A DNA stretch of 64,000 bases from the NCBI GenBank assembly GCA_963277665.1, contig OY728121.1, forward strand, positions 1,652,468,062-1,652,532,061, read 5' to 3'. This document shows, one piece after another, positions 49,100-61,484 of this stretch; the first letter of the stretch is position 1, and the number at the start of each line of letters is the position of its first letter. Under the pieces are notes generated by a model. That model was not told where the DNA came from, did not search any database, and saw only the letters and a list, made by a program, of their open reading frames with translations. The position numbers and the translations under genes are program-made. The DNA is from Viscum album. Lineage: Eukaryota; Streptophyta; Magnoliopsida; Santalales; Viscaceae.

Positions 49100-49620
49100 G
49101 AAACAATACAATTTACCAAATTTGAATCTAAAAGTGAACTTAAATAGATTAATTTTTTTCTGTCATAGTCTACAAAATATCATTTCCAAATATGAAAAGT
49201 GATTAAAGAACTAGTGGTTCTTCACCAATAGATGATCCACATAGAACTGTAATTTATTTAAAAAAGGGTCTCAAAGGTTTGATTCGTTGATTGTTGATAA
49301 GTTTCCCGGATTATTTTCAAGATAATGGAAATCAATTGAGAGAAATTAACCACTTAGAGTTCTGGAAAATTAATTGTTTATTTATCATTAATATCTATAT
49401 TGATTTTCTCATCTTGAAACATTATTACATGATGTAAAGGGGTTCAAATAATTTCATCATATCATTAAATAATTCCATGATTGGGAATAGGAAATTTTTC
49501 TTTTGGTAGTGCCTATTGTGGTCTTCGAAGTAAATATAAAAATTAATTTTTCAATTCTTCTTATTCATTTAAAAGAAGTTTACCAGTCATTTGGGAATTA
49601 TTAATTTTCAAATTAGATAA
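49100..49620 (-). pseudogene. Ty3/gypsy reverse transcriptase fossil
   Basis: On the - strand a stretch reading LRRPQ-stop-ALPKEKFPIPN (~49540-49480) matches the RT N-terminal signature (DLNxAxPKDxFPxPxID). Further on, VIMFQDEKINIDI (~49435-49390) is at the place of FSFMDGxSGYNQI, and ILKIIRETYQQS (~49325-49285) is at the place of GLKNAGATYQR. The YVDD active-site region is not recognisable. Order and spacing agree with the integrase fossil ~2 kb downstream on the same strand, so both belong to one old element. Many stops and frameshifts. Confidence 0.6.
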
Positions 49621-49649
49621 TCCCTAATGGTTTATTCCATCTCATATTC

Positions 49650-52370
49650 AACTATATAACTATGAGTTTAATACATATTTATTATGTCCTTTTTTTAGCA
49701 ATAGATTTTTTTAAGAAGACTAATGTGATATAAGGAATCTTAAGGGGTCTATAACAAGAATCTCTTTGTATATCCAAGAAAATAAATCTCGTTTCCTCCT
49801 GATAAATTTATCATTCTGATCCTACTCCTCATCATTTAGAGAAAAAAAATTAAATTGGTTCATGGGTCTTTTATTATACTCCAGTTTATTAATATGTGTT
49901 CATCAATGGTTGCTTTGACATTATCTTTAAGAATGGGAATATGATCATCAAGTTCGTCCTTATTAAAATTGGTTCAATTAGAGGATTGATATTCCACTTT
50001 ATATATTTATGAGTATGTTTTTCCAATAATTTCATCATTATGATTACTATTTTTAAGATTATTTAAATCGAGATCCAATAAGTTATTTTTTTACACCTAT
50101 GTATACTATATATATAGATTTTGAGCTTTTTGAGCCATCAATTTCCCTTATAAAATGGTGTTTTATTCCCTAAAATACCCAATAATATATTTATCATGCA
50201 TTATTTAACTCCTTATATTGACTTGTTATTATCATATTGGGATCTATCCATAAAGGGTGAGTGGGATGATTTACACTTTTAGTAGTGGAACATTGCATAA
50301 TGATTGTGTATAGTTACACCTAATAGATGAATAAGTTCTTATATAAGAATATTTTGTTTTATAGAACCACCAAAAATCTTCCCCAATCTTGTTTGACTAT
50401 CTCAATATTATGAATGATCAATAATAAGTTTTCTTTTACATAATTATATAGATTAATAGGGTAAATTTTCAATCTTTTCATAAACGTCACTTATATTTAT
50501 TTCTCATATTGAAGTTTTCTACCCTATCCTATAAAACCATATTTAGATAGACTATGTTTCCAATGTATAAAAAGGGTAAATATCAGTATAGTGTGTGGAG
50601 TAGAACCTTTACACATTATCTAATATTTTTTTATCACTATAAAAATATCACATTTTTTGTTAATTACTATATCCAATATATTTTATATAAATTCATTATT
50701 ATTATCCTATCAATTTTCCTCATTCATTATATTTTTAATATTATTTATCTTTTATTATTCTAGTTTCTTATATTTTTTAATGAAAATGTTTTCCTAGAAC
50801 ATGACCCATATGTATATTATTCTAATAAAGCTAGATAATCGTTACATAAAAAGTTTTGATTAATTGATAATTAAACAACATTACATGTAGAGAAGAATAT
50901 TATATCTGTAAATTTAGTAAATGATAAAATATTACTCGTTGAATAAAAGGCCTCAAATATTACGTAATTATTTTCAATCTTTCATAAAAACAAATTCACA
51001 GTATATAATTTGAAAATTTAGAAAATCACACACAATATAATGATGTTTGAAAATATATTCATATTGTTTTCAAAGATAAAATAATAATGTTGTGACATTT
51101 TGTTAAAAAAATTATGTCTAAAAAACATACATATAATATATTATAAGTTTATGATTTCGAAGATAAGATCATAAGTATTCTGATGCTAATATTTAAAGTA
51201 ATTCAGAAGTTATGTTGTATTATAGTTCATGTGATTTAGAAGTCAGTGATTCAGATGTTAAGAAAAAGACGAATCCCATAAGTTAAGATCAAAACTGAAT
51301 CACAAGGCTACGTCAAGATTTTAAGAAACATCACACATGAAGATAATGTTAAAGTAAGTTCATAAAATTTATTCATAGAGTAACTAGAAATTATTTTATT
51401 CATTTATTAATATGATGAATTTAAGTAGCGTGGGAAGACATGATTCTTATAATCATGTACTAAAATAATTAAAAGTTTAATATTAAATATAAAAAAATAC
51501 CAAAGTCTAAATTAATACACAGATACTATATTTCCTAAGCTACATTGTTCCACTGCTCCTTTTATGGTATGAGTATTAATGACCCAACACTAAAAACCAA
51601 TTCTTCGGTATTTACTTTGGTTTATAATTTAATTATTAATCTATACAATAGTGTATTACATATTAAGGTTAATCACATGGTTACACCACCATTAAAATGT
51701 ACTAACTTTTTTACTTCAACCTGACTGAATGTAAATTATAAATGTTGTTCATAATCCTACATTACAACACTGTATAGTTTAGGGATTACCCTAAAAAATA
51801 AAAGGTTCTGACCAATCCTAGGTAAAGTATTGGGTTTTTCCCACACCATTGTAAATTATTAAGGTTTCTTCACCCATGTATATGGCTATATTATAGTGGA
51901 TGTAGCACACTATAATTTTGTGAAATAATTTTTCATAAATTAATTCAAGGGATTTAAAATTTTTCATATCACACAACACTAAATATATCTTGTTCTTTTG
52001 GAAATAACTATCTCTGGATTTTGTTTAATGAAAAATAATGTTTGTATTTCACTACAAGCAACACATAGATTATATTTCGATACATGAAACACTATGTTTG
52101 TCTTATGTTACACATAATATTGAGCTTCTTCAATATCTTTCATTACAATCATGGTTGAGTTTTACAGAACTCCAATAAACTGGTAAAAATATTATTAAAG
52201 TATTTTCATATTTATCATATATCAATGGAATGGATGACATGAATAATATTAAATAAATTATGTAAGTATTTTAAACCATTATATAATATAACTCCTTCAG
52301 TTTTCAATTAGATAGAAATTTAAGTAAGGTCTATTTGATAATAAAGAAATTCTTTTTCTATGGAAAAAAG
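49650..52370. other. Decayed region right of the RT fossil, no gene recognised
   Basis: Expected to hold gag and protease of the old - strand element, but I recognise neither. The frame at 50554-50763 (+) is AT-driven. The element at 52376-63559 is inserted directly to the right; the sequence after 63565 should be its continuation. Confidence 0.35.
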
Positions 52371-52375
52371 TTTCT
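52371..52375. repeat. Left target-site duplication (TTTCT)
   Basis: TTTCT directly left of the LTR end. Same five bases at 63560-63564. Confidence 0.65.
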
Positions 52376-52635
52376 TGTAATTCCACGTCCCCCAAAGCCT
52401 AGAGCCGGTGCATTATTTTAATACATTGGAGTGATTATAAGGAATCATGTCCGAAAGGACTGATCAGTTTATCATTCATTGAAAATATATTACATACATG
52501 AACGATACATTACACATTCAAAAAAACACAACATAAATTATCCTTTGAGAACTACACTATTCCCCCAGCTTAACCCTATATATCAATCATAATACACTTC
52601 TTAGAATCCTGAGAATATAAAACATAAGAAAGGGG

Positions 52636-52651
52636 TGAGCTCAGATGCTCA
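52636..52651 (-). other. TGAGC/GCTCA hairpin near 3' LTR end
   Basis: TGAGC-TCAGAT-GCTCA. The matching site in the 5' LTR (59381-59396) is degraded (TGATCTCAGATACTCA). Confidence 0.45.
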
Positions 52652-53950
52652 TTAAGGGTAAATAATTTAGCGGAAGCTATAAACTTCTAAGGCAATATGT
52701 GTAATAAAAAAATCATCTTTTTAAACATAAACGTGAACATAATTTGTTGAAAATAAATCAAACATTACCATATAAACATTTACATGGGTGTTATAATAGT
52801 CTAATAATCACATGAAACAACTAATTTCATAATGATGAAATGCATAATGTCGAATATCACAAAAACATTGTCAAGGCCTCATGCCAAGACTAAAAATAAA
52901 AAAAAAATCATGGCCTTGTGCTAAGACACTAATTTTTCTCATGATACATACTGATGCATTGATGGTCAATAGCGGCCCCCAACCATCAATTATTAATTCC
53001 AATGCATTCTTCATATGAAAAGGGTGAAACATAACATAAACAGTCGTTTTAAAAATATCATATGAAATGTCAATACATTAATTTTAAACCATGAATGGTA
53101 TAAAAATATAACAACCATAGTCAAACATATCACAACTTGTTAAATACAACATAGAACATTGTTTTTATAATAAATAAACCACAATCATGAATAATATCCT
53201 ATAAAGTATGTTGTCAGAGTTGAAAATGATCTGTAAAACTCTTTGAGAGAAATATCCATTTTTTATGAAATCATTTAAAACTCACAAAATTGGGAAATGA
53301 ATGCATTTAAAAGACATTTTTGAATCAAATATTCCCATACCACATTGAAACATTTGAAATTAATTAACATTTTAAAACATTCATGTCCATAAAAATAAAT
53401 TCATATAACTATTTTGAAAACATAGTCATTAATGAGAATGATTTAGAAGAATAAATATTTAAACCATTTAAAATTTTATTTTAGTTAAATATTCCCTTAA
53501 AATTAATCATTTTGAAAATGATTTTATGAAATATGGAAATGGATATTAAATATGTCATAGTAAAAAATTACACATAAACAATCTTAGATAATAATGAGAT
53601 TGATGAATTTACCCTTACCATGTACTTTCCTATGGTTGAGGTTAAGTTTAACCTCCTTTATAATTACCATAGAATGTTATTAAATTATAAAAGAACCATA
53701 TTTATAATTATGATATCATACATGATTTATTTATGACATTAAACTGCCCATTTAAAAATAATTTCTATGCTTAAATAACATTTCAGATAATAATCGATTT
53801 CTTTATTGTACGTGTTTTAACTTATTATTCTTGATCATATCAGTCGTACCATTATTTAATTTCATCCAGAGTATAGAAATTTATTTATGTATCATATATA
53901 TTTATACTATAAATATGTATATTAGATAGATATATGAAATTGAAAACATC

Positions 53951-54401
53951 ATTTATGGAGATTGTATGTCATACGTACGCATAAATTCTATTTTTGTTTT
54001 CATATCATCTTTAAATGAAGTAAGTGAATGAGATATATGAAAATATATTTGCATATATATATATATGTATATATTTCTAGTATCATTATTATGTCATATA
54101 ATACATACTTATTAATAATATATATTTTTATAATCATCGTTGAATGGTGAACCTGGAAATGAATCTCACCGTGTTGTGGAGACGGTAAGTCGTACGTACG
54201 CACGAGCGACAATATCATTCTATTGATAGTGAAATTGAATTTAATTTTATAGTATATTATATATATATAATAATTAAAATGTTATATATATTAATTACAT
54301 CAATTATACTATTTATTATACCTATCCGAAAAAATCAAGTGTTGAATAATAAACTACACCAAGACGTGGAGACGGTAAGTCATACCTACACACGTATGGT
54401 G
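53951..54401 (-). repeat. Triple hairpin block, 3' LTR (all three copies readable)
   Basis: Copy 1 (54401-54357) has stem CACCA/TGGTG extended by ACGTG/CACGT across a small internal loop, core GTAGGTATGACTTACC then GTCTCCACG. Copy 2 (54206-54165) has stem CTC-GTG/CAC-GAG with a bulge, core GCGTACGTACGACTTACC then GTCTCCAC. Copy 3 (53986-53951) has stem ATTTATG/CATAAAT, core GCGTACGTATGACATACA then ATCTCC. Spacings are about 190 and 217 nt, mirroring the + strand LTRs. Confidence 0.7.
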
Positions 54402-54735
54402 ACTTTATCCTTAAAATGATGGATAGAATAATTAATGTGTTTTACCATATTTTTAATAACAAATTAGTTTGTAAAAGGTACTGGAGTTATTATTTTCATA
54501 TGGAAACTTCAAAGAAAGTGGAAGTGGAAGAAGAAAATAACTTCGAAAGATCTGATGAAGTAATTACCTATTCTTCAGGTTCTTCCTTTTGATTTGAACA
54601 AAATTTCTCCTTAGGATGGATTTCATGTCATATTAAGGATTTTATGATGATGTGAGGGTAGTTGGGAGGATATTATAGTAGGTATTGGTCAAGGTAAAAG
54701 GCTTTGGTGGTGTGAATTTAAGAGAAGGGGAGGTT

Positions 54736-54747
54736 CCCTTTTATAAG
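54736..54747 (-). promoter_or_regulatory. 3' LTR TATA box
   Basis: CTTATAAAAGGG on the - strand, followed by 'AACCTCCCCTTCTCTTAA'. It lies 335-350 nt upstream of hairpin 1. Confidence 0.6.
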
Positions 54748-56819
54748 AGAGGTGAGGGGCACTATAAGAAATGCTTGAAATATTAATTAATTATAAAATA
54801 ATTTTTGACATATAATAACTGCAAATTGATTTACATAATGTATAATGTGGGGATGGGTCTAAATACCCTCAACCAAATTTTTTTTTGACTTGTTTATGTC
54901 ACCATATTAACCTTATATTTTAGATTTAACCCTTGGTTAAATAGTTTAACTTTGACCATGTCTTCTTGTATTATTATAATACATGATTAATAAACGTACT
55001 ATAAAATTATAAGAGAAGATAAAGTCGTTCATTAATGAAATATCTATAATTATATAAGTCTTTTGTCTGAACCATTGATTTTTAGGTGTATTTTATAATT
55101 TAATAAAATAGTACTTGTTTTAAAACACAATTATGTCAATTTTGACACTATATAGTATTTTGTTTTCTTGAAGGTCATAACAACATGATTAAATTAAAAA
55201 AAATTCATTGTATCAACCCTAACATGTCATATTAAATTAAAAAATAAGTGGAATGCATCAAAAGTCACATTTTACCTTTATTTTAATATTTATAACATCA
55301 ATTATTTTAGTCTTTCAATAATAAGGTAATTATTACATCATCATTGTGTCATTAATAAATGTAATTATATAATGCATAAAAAATATAAATAAAATAACAT
55401 GATTTTGGAATTTTTTTAGCTTTATAATTAATATATATAGTAGAATTTATCTTTTGTATAACCCAATATTAAAAATGTTTTAGTTATTAAAATTAGAATT
55501 TAACACATTAAACTATTCATTAAATAAAATATAATAAATGTCCTAATCTAATCCAAGGGGATAATAAAGGATAAATATTTTTACGTAAGGGTTATTACTA
55601 TTGAAATAAACATATCTAATAGAATTAGGACATGTTTTATGGTAATGATAATATTTTTTTTCTTTTTCTACCCTATTTACTTTTAATCGTGGTAAATAAA
55701 ATTCAAAAGTAACTATTCACCAAACAATATTTTCATCCTATTGAACCATGTTTTACATGCTGATGTAAACCATGAGTCTCAAATTTTTTAAATTCAATTC
55801 ACAAAAGAGGTAAAATTACGTTTTATGCAAATTTGTAACTTTTCCTAGAAGGTGGGTAAAATACATTAAATAGTTCAATAACATTTTATATATCTAATCT
55901 TATTATGAAACGACAAGAATAAATTTTATTGTACTAATATAGTTATTGTGTATCTATTTTGAATTTAAAATAAATTTTTATGAAAATATTAATTATTTAA
56001 ATTAAAAGTCTGTTTTAAACAATAACGACGTGTTTTCACTATTCGACAAAAATTGATTGTTTTTAGAAAAAAAACAATAAACTCACACTAATAGAATTTA
56101 AATATTACCAATTAAAAAATTATGTCTAATTTACCAAATTTATAACATATAAGTTTCATTAATTAATTTAAAATTAATTCCCGTTGACAAAACCAGAAAG
56201 TGAGTTTTAATAAGTAAAAACTATCAAAATATTGACATGTGTTTATGTGAAATTTAAATACGAAATTATCTAAAATTACATAAATTAAATTAAATGATAA
56301 AAAATATAATCTAATTATAGTATAAAACTACTCAAATAAATAATTTAACACTATAAATTATTTCGATTTAAAAAGTTTTCAATTAAAATTTAGTATTTTC
56401 ACTAATCATCGTAATATGAATGTTATCAAAAAAGTACCAAAAATTTATCCAAACCAAATTTTTTTTATACCTCTCCTAATGAATAATTTAATTTTATTAA
56501 ATTGAATATATAAAATTTCAGAAATTGGATTTAAAAATGTTTTTCCTTTAAAAGGCAGAAAAACTGAATTTTTGGAAAATAATTCTCTAATCTAAAAAAT
56601 TTAACTTGTCCTTATATTATGTATAAGAAACAAAAAATATGAATGTTAATAATATATAGGGTATATATAATCTTAAATGTTTGGTTAATAATATTCATAA
56701 CATCTTTTTAAATGTCTGGATTGATAAGTTGTGATATGATTGAACTCGGTGTTGCATGTAACAGAAGCTATTGAATTACTTTAATGAGATAATGTACTAT
56801 GAAATATGGGGGTGTTACA

Positions 56820-56840
56820 TTCTCCCCTCATTCAATAAAT
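56820..56840 (-). other. Polypurine tract of the element at 52376-63559
   Basis: On the - strand GAATGAGGGGAGAA directly before TGTAACACCCCC, preceded by GAGGACGCAATTTATT. This is the standard plant Ty3/gypsy pol end, and it ties the interior 3' end to an autonomous parent. Confidence 0.8.
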
Positions 56841-58257
56841 TGCGTCCTCACAAGTTGAAATTGTTATTCAAAAATAAATGGTTGAAAATAGAAAATACCA
56901 TTTGTGGAAATCCCACATTGGAAATAGGGTTAATAAAATTTAGTTTCAATAAGAGAGTAAGCGAAATGAAAAAGTCACCACCAAATTGGGATTTTAAATA
57001 GGAAAACATTGGTGGTTATTAGAGACACAAAATTGGAGGGAAAATGTAAATATTTATAGGGACTTATTGAGGTCATCAATCTCAAACAATTGAACAATAA
57101 ATGCCAAATTAAGGGCCTCAAAGCCATCAATCAATGATGATTTAAAGTATCATTAGTTCTGAAAAACATATGGTATTAGAATAACAAATTTTTTGAGATA
57201 TCTTATATTTTTGAATAAGAGGGATTAATTTAATATAAATATAAGAACTCATGTAAACATAATTTATTTCATTACATTTCATAATCATTTAATCGTCAAT
57301 TGGTAGTGTGTCGATCTATTTTCACTTCATCCTTTACTACATGAAATGAATGTTCAAAAATTATTTTTTTAATCCTAAAGAACATTTGATAAATCATAAG
57401 GTGTGAAATTATTCTTTTAATCCTCTAAATATTTACTTAAAATCAAAATGTTATGTATAAGTATTCAATAAATCATACTTTAACCTAAAAAATATATAAA
57501 GTGTTCAACTTACTCAATTCCAACAATTAGACTTATCCAAAATAATTGTGTCTAAACTCATAATCCAAAAAAGTTATAAGGACTGTAAACAAAACATAAT
57601 GAAGATCAGTTTTATCATATAACAACATGTAAATAACTTCATCATGTATTCAATCAAAATATGGTAACAACCTTAATTACTGTAGAACCTTATTTGAATA
57701 GGTATGTACTTCCTTATTCGTTCTGTAAAACATAGAATACAAGATTTACTAATTAAATCAAAAAATGATTAATCTCTAACAATGATGGAATAAACAAACC
57801 ATTAATTAGTATCATGGACATCAAGAATATCAAATATAATTTATCAAAATCAAATAATATCTTATTCCAAAATCACTATCTCGGAATCAGAACCAGATTA
57901 AGGTTTATCTTTCCTTCAACCATCTATTTTCCAAAAATTTTAACTTGATGCTATGTCATTTTTCTTAGAACTATATAATCTCAAATCCTCAATGAAAGTG
58001 TACAATAGTACAATCCTCATTTATTTCCATACTTCATGTAATTAGTACATCATTGATAAAACACTAAAATGACATAATTCATTAATAACAATATATGAAC
58101 AATAGTCATTTATCTTCATTTTTGGAAATATCTTAATTTGATTATTTTACAATAGCATCATTTGGGGAATACTCTAATGATTTGGACATTGATTCTCATA
58201 ATTTCCCAACTCCTTATAGATGAATCATTGTACATTTGAAACATTTTTCTTACCCTT

Positions 58258-58530
58258 GCAATCATGACGGTGTTTTCCTTTTTATCCACACGTATAACAT
58301 ACTCACATTCTCTTCTTGCATTTACCAAGATGATTCCTTCCACAGTTATCACATCTGGGAAAATCATTATTTCTCTTCTTCTCTTTATCAATATTATTTT
58401 ACTACATCCTCTTCTTTTCTTGCATCCCTTCAAAGCCACATGACTCAGATAATTCTTTATTTATCTTATTAACACATGATTCTACTTCTTCATATGATGA
58501 GATACGTGGTAGAGTATTTCGCTAATAAAT
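58258..58530 (-). pseudogene. Ty3/gypsy Gag C-terminus with two CCHC zinc knuckles (broken)
   Basis: On the - strand LPRISSYEEVESCVNKINKE (~58530-58470) resembles the end of the plant Ty3/gypsy Gag domain (YEEVVDKA type). After a frameshift come knuckle 1, CDNCGRNHLGKC (58353-58318; C-x2-C-x3-H-x4-C), a stop, and knuckle 2, CYTCG-stop-KGKHRHDC (58299-58258; C-x2-C...H-x3-C shape with one extra residue). The 3-then-4 spacing of the pair is typical of plant Ty3/gypsy Gag. Gag packages element RNA and the knuckles bind it. Two in-frame stops and a frameshift make this copy non-functional. A degraded match exists at ~3880-3970. Confidence 0.75.
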
Positions 58531-58643
58531 TTTGGATTCAGAACATGGAAGATATGATCCTTATTACTCTTTGGATCATACGTATTTCTAGAGTTCTCAT
58601 TCCTCGTATTGGGTGCCATTTCTAAATGATGACATACACTATG

Positions 58644-58979
58644 TTAGATAATATCATAATTTATAATCCAAAAACTATAAAAATTCAATGAAAAAGTTGA
58701 AGATTTATACACATCTTGTCCCATAATCATAACACTGGTGTCTTTTACAACATATTTAATCTTAAATACTTCAAAAGGTTTTGAAAATATAATTCCAATT
58801 ATCCTATGGATATCTCCCGGGAGTGTTAAACTAGTTGTGCAGTTATGAACATTGTCGTGTACCAGCATACCCTTAGTCATGCCTGAAACTCCTGGTAGAG
58901 TTTTCACTCCATGGTATAATTGTGCCAGAACCACATCCACTTGTAGTATCCAAAGAGGGATGTAATTCAACGAAAACAC
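58644..58979 (-). CDS. Unrecognised 111-codon open frame at the 5' end of the interior
   Basis: Starts 139 bp after the LTR, on the element's sense strand, and stays open for 111 codons in AT-rich decayed surroundings. The middle, around LVHDNVHNCTTSLTLPGDIH, and then IKYVVKDTSVMIMGQDVYKS, does not have the K/N/I/F-only look of chance frames here. I do not recognise a domain. It occupies the place of the Gag N-terminus but does not look like the usual Gag helix bundle, so it may be captured sequence or a lineage-specific leader ORF. The equivalent spot in the element at 23477-35040 holds a different frame (30140-29787). Confidence 0.35.
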   Translation of the reverse strand: MFSLNYIPLWILQVDVVLAQLYHGVKTLPGVSGMTKGMLVHDNVHNCTTSLTLPGDIHRIIGIIFSKPFEVFKIKYVVKDTSVMIMGQDVYKSSTFSLNFYSFWIINYDII

Positions 58980-59103
58980 ACATAATATCTACATTACCTA
59001 ATTTTTTGATGTTCTTCTATACTAATCCTCAAATTCTATCTTAGGGTAACGCTTCATAATCATTGTTTATCTAAATATAATTTCCAGGGTTATTTCTAAA
59101 CTT

Positions 59104-59117
59104 CCTCTGATACTAAC
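59104..59117 (-). other. Primer-binding site of the element at 52376-63559
   Basis: On the - strand GTTAGTATCAGAGG after LTR end CTTATA. It differs from TGGTATCAGAGG by one base. Confidence 0.75.
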
Positions 59118-60695
59118 TATAAGACCCCAACCCCAGAAGCCCGAAATCAGTGCATTATTTTAATACATTTACCTGATTACAAGGAATAAAATCAAAAAGG
59201 ATTGATCAGTTTAACAGTCTTTGAAAATAGATTGCATTCTTGAACATTGAATTACACTCTCAAACATAAAACACAACATAAATAATTCATTAATAATGAC
59301 ATTGTTACCCTAGTTTAACAAAGTATATCAATCACAATGTAATTATTGGAATCATGGGAAAATAAAATATAAGAAGGGGGTGATCTCAGATACTCAGTAA
59401 GGGTAAATAATTTAGCATAAGCTATAAAATTCTAAGGCAATATGTTTCATAAAAACAAAAACCTTTTAAACATAAACATGAACATAATTTGGAAAAAATA
59501 AATCCAAAATTACCATATAACCATGCACATTGATATTTTACTAGTCTAATAATCACCTTTAGTAACTAATTTCATAACATGGGAATGCATAATGTCGAAC
59601 ATCATAACTACATAGTCAAGGCCTCATGCCAAAAATAAAAATAAAAATTTTGTCCAGGCCTTATGCAAAGACACTAGTTTGTCTCATGGGACCTAGCGAT
59701 GCATCGAGTGGTTATAGCGGGCCCCACCCGTCACATACCATTTCCAATGAATTCCTCATATGCAAATGGTGAAACATAACATAAACATTCTTACTAAAAC
59801 AAGAATAAGAAATGTCAATACATTAACCATAAACCAATAATTGTATAAAAACAGCACATCCATAGTCAAACATATCATAACTCATTCAATACAATATAGA
59901 ACATTGTATTATAATAAATAGACCTCAATCATGAATAATATCATGTAAAGGAAGTTTAACTAGTTGAAAACGACCAATAAAACTCTTTGAGAGTTATATC
60001 CCATTTTCTTGAAATTATTTAACAGTCACACAATTTACATAGGAAGACATTTAAACAGAAATTTTTGAATCAATGTGTCCCATAAAACTTTGAAACATTT
60101 GAAATGAATTAACATTTTAAAACATTCATGTCCAAATAAATAAATTCTTAAAACCTTTTTGAAAACATGGTCATTAAAGGGAATGATATAGAAGAATAAA
60201 TATTTAAACCATTTAAAATGTTGTTTTAGATAAATAGTTCCTAAAAAATAATACTTTTGAAAACTATATTGTGAATCATGTATGTGGATAATAAATATCT
60301 CTTAGTGAAAACATACACATAAACAATCTCGGATAATAATGAGATTGAGGAATTAACTCTTATCTTGTACTTTCATTTGGTCGAGGGTACATTTAACCTC
60401 TTGTATAATACCCATAGTACGTTATTAAATTATATTAGAACCATATTCATATTTATGATATCATACAAGATACATTTTTGACTATATACTAACAATTTAA
60501 TAATAATTTCTTTGCTAAAATAACATTTCAGGTAATAAGCGGTTTCATTATCATAAGTGTTTTAACTTGTTATTATTGATCGTATCACTTATATCATGAT
60601 TTAATGTCATCCATAATATAAAACCTTATTTATGTATCATATATATTCAGAATTAAAAATATGTATAATAGATAGATATATGAAGTGGAAAAAAC

Positions 60696-61136
60696 TGTTT
60701 ATTGAGACGGTTGGTCATACGTACATATAAATGATGTTTCTGTTCTCATATAGTATTTAACGTAATTAAATGAATGAAATATATGTAAATATATATATAT
60801 CTATAATATATATTTCTATTGAAACTATATTGTCATATATTACATGCTTATTAATAATTTATATTTTTATAATCATCTTTGAATGGTGAACGTGGAAATG
60901 AATCTATTCGTGTCGTGGAGATGGTAAGTCGTATGTATGCATGAGAGACAATATCATTCAATTAATGGTGAAATTGTAGGTAATTGGATGGTATATTGTT
61001 ATAAAAAATCATAAAATGTTATATTTCTTATTTACATCAATTATAATATTTATTATACCCATCCAAAAAATGATGTGTTGAATAATAAACTACACCCTGA
61101 CGTGGAGACGGTAAGACGTACGTAATCACGTATGGT
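60696..61136 (-). repeat. Triple hairpin block, 5' LTR
   Basis: Copy 1 (61136-61093) has stem ACC/GGT plus ACGTG/CACGT, core TTACGTACGTCTTACC then GTCTCCACG. Copy 2 (60947-60903) has core GCATACATACGACTTACC then ATCTCCACG and a weak stem. Copy 3 (60731-60696) has stem TTTAT/ATAAA, core ATGTACGTATGACCAACC then GTCTC. CpG losses differ from those in the 3' LTR. Confidence 0.6.
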
Positions 61137-61472
61137 TACTTTGTCATTCATATGATGGATAAAATAATGAAGAATATTATACCATATTTTAAATAACATC
61201 TCAGTATGTAGAAGGTACTTGAGTTATTATTTTGATATGCAAACTACAAAGAATGTTGAAGTGGAAGAAAAAAAGAACTTTGAAAAAGGTGATGAAGTAA
61301 TTACCTCTTCTTCGGGTTCATCCTTTTGATTTGAACAAAAAGGAAACATAGGTTGGATATCCAACCAATGTAAGGCCTCTAGGTTGAATTTAGGGTAGTT
61401 GGGAGGATAATTTAGCAGGTTTTGGAAGATCCAAAAGGCTTTGGAGGTGCAAATTTAAGAGAAGGGGAGGTT

Positions 61473-61484
61473 CCCTTTTATAAG
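61473..61484 (-). promoter_or_regulatory. 5' LTR TATA box
   Basis: CTTATAAAAGGG on the - strand, 2075 bp from the LTR start. The flanking 'AACCTCCCCTTCTCTTAA' is identical to the 3' LTR. Confidence 0.6.

Larger units (their letters stand above)
52376..56819 (-). repeat. 3' LTR of the element at 52376-63559
   Basis: 4444 bp. On the - strand in order: start TGTAACACCCCC (56819), TATA CTTATAAAAGGG (54747-54736, 2072 bp from the start), three hairpins (54401-53951), a two-unit 'AAGGCCTCATGCCAAGAC' repeat (~52935-52870), the TGAGC/GCTCA hairpin (52651-52636), end GGAATTACA. It is the only copy in the window whose LTR terminus still reads CA. Confidence 0.8.
56820..59117 (-). mobile_element. Interior with gag zinc-knuckle remnant
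   Basis: 2298 bp. From the PBS (59117) leftward: a 111-codon frame (58979-58644), gag C-terminal helix and zinc knuckles (~58530-58258), then about 1.4 kb with no recognisable protease or RT, then the PPT. The frame at 56771-57001 (+) spans the LTR junction and is chance. Confidence 0.6.
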
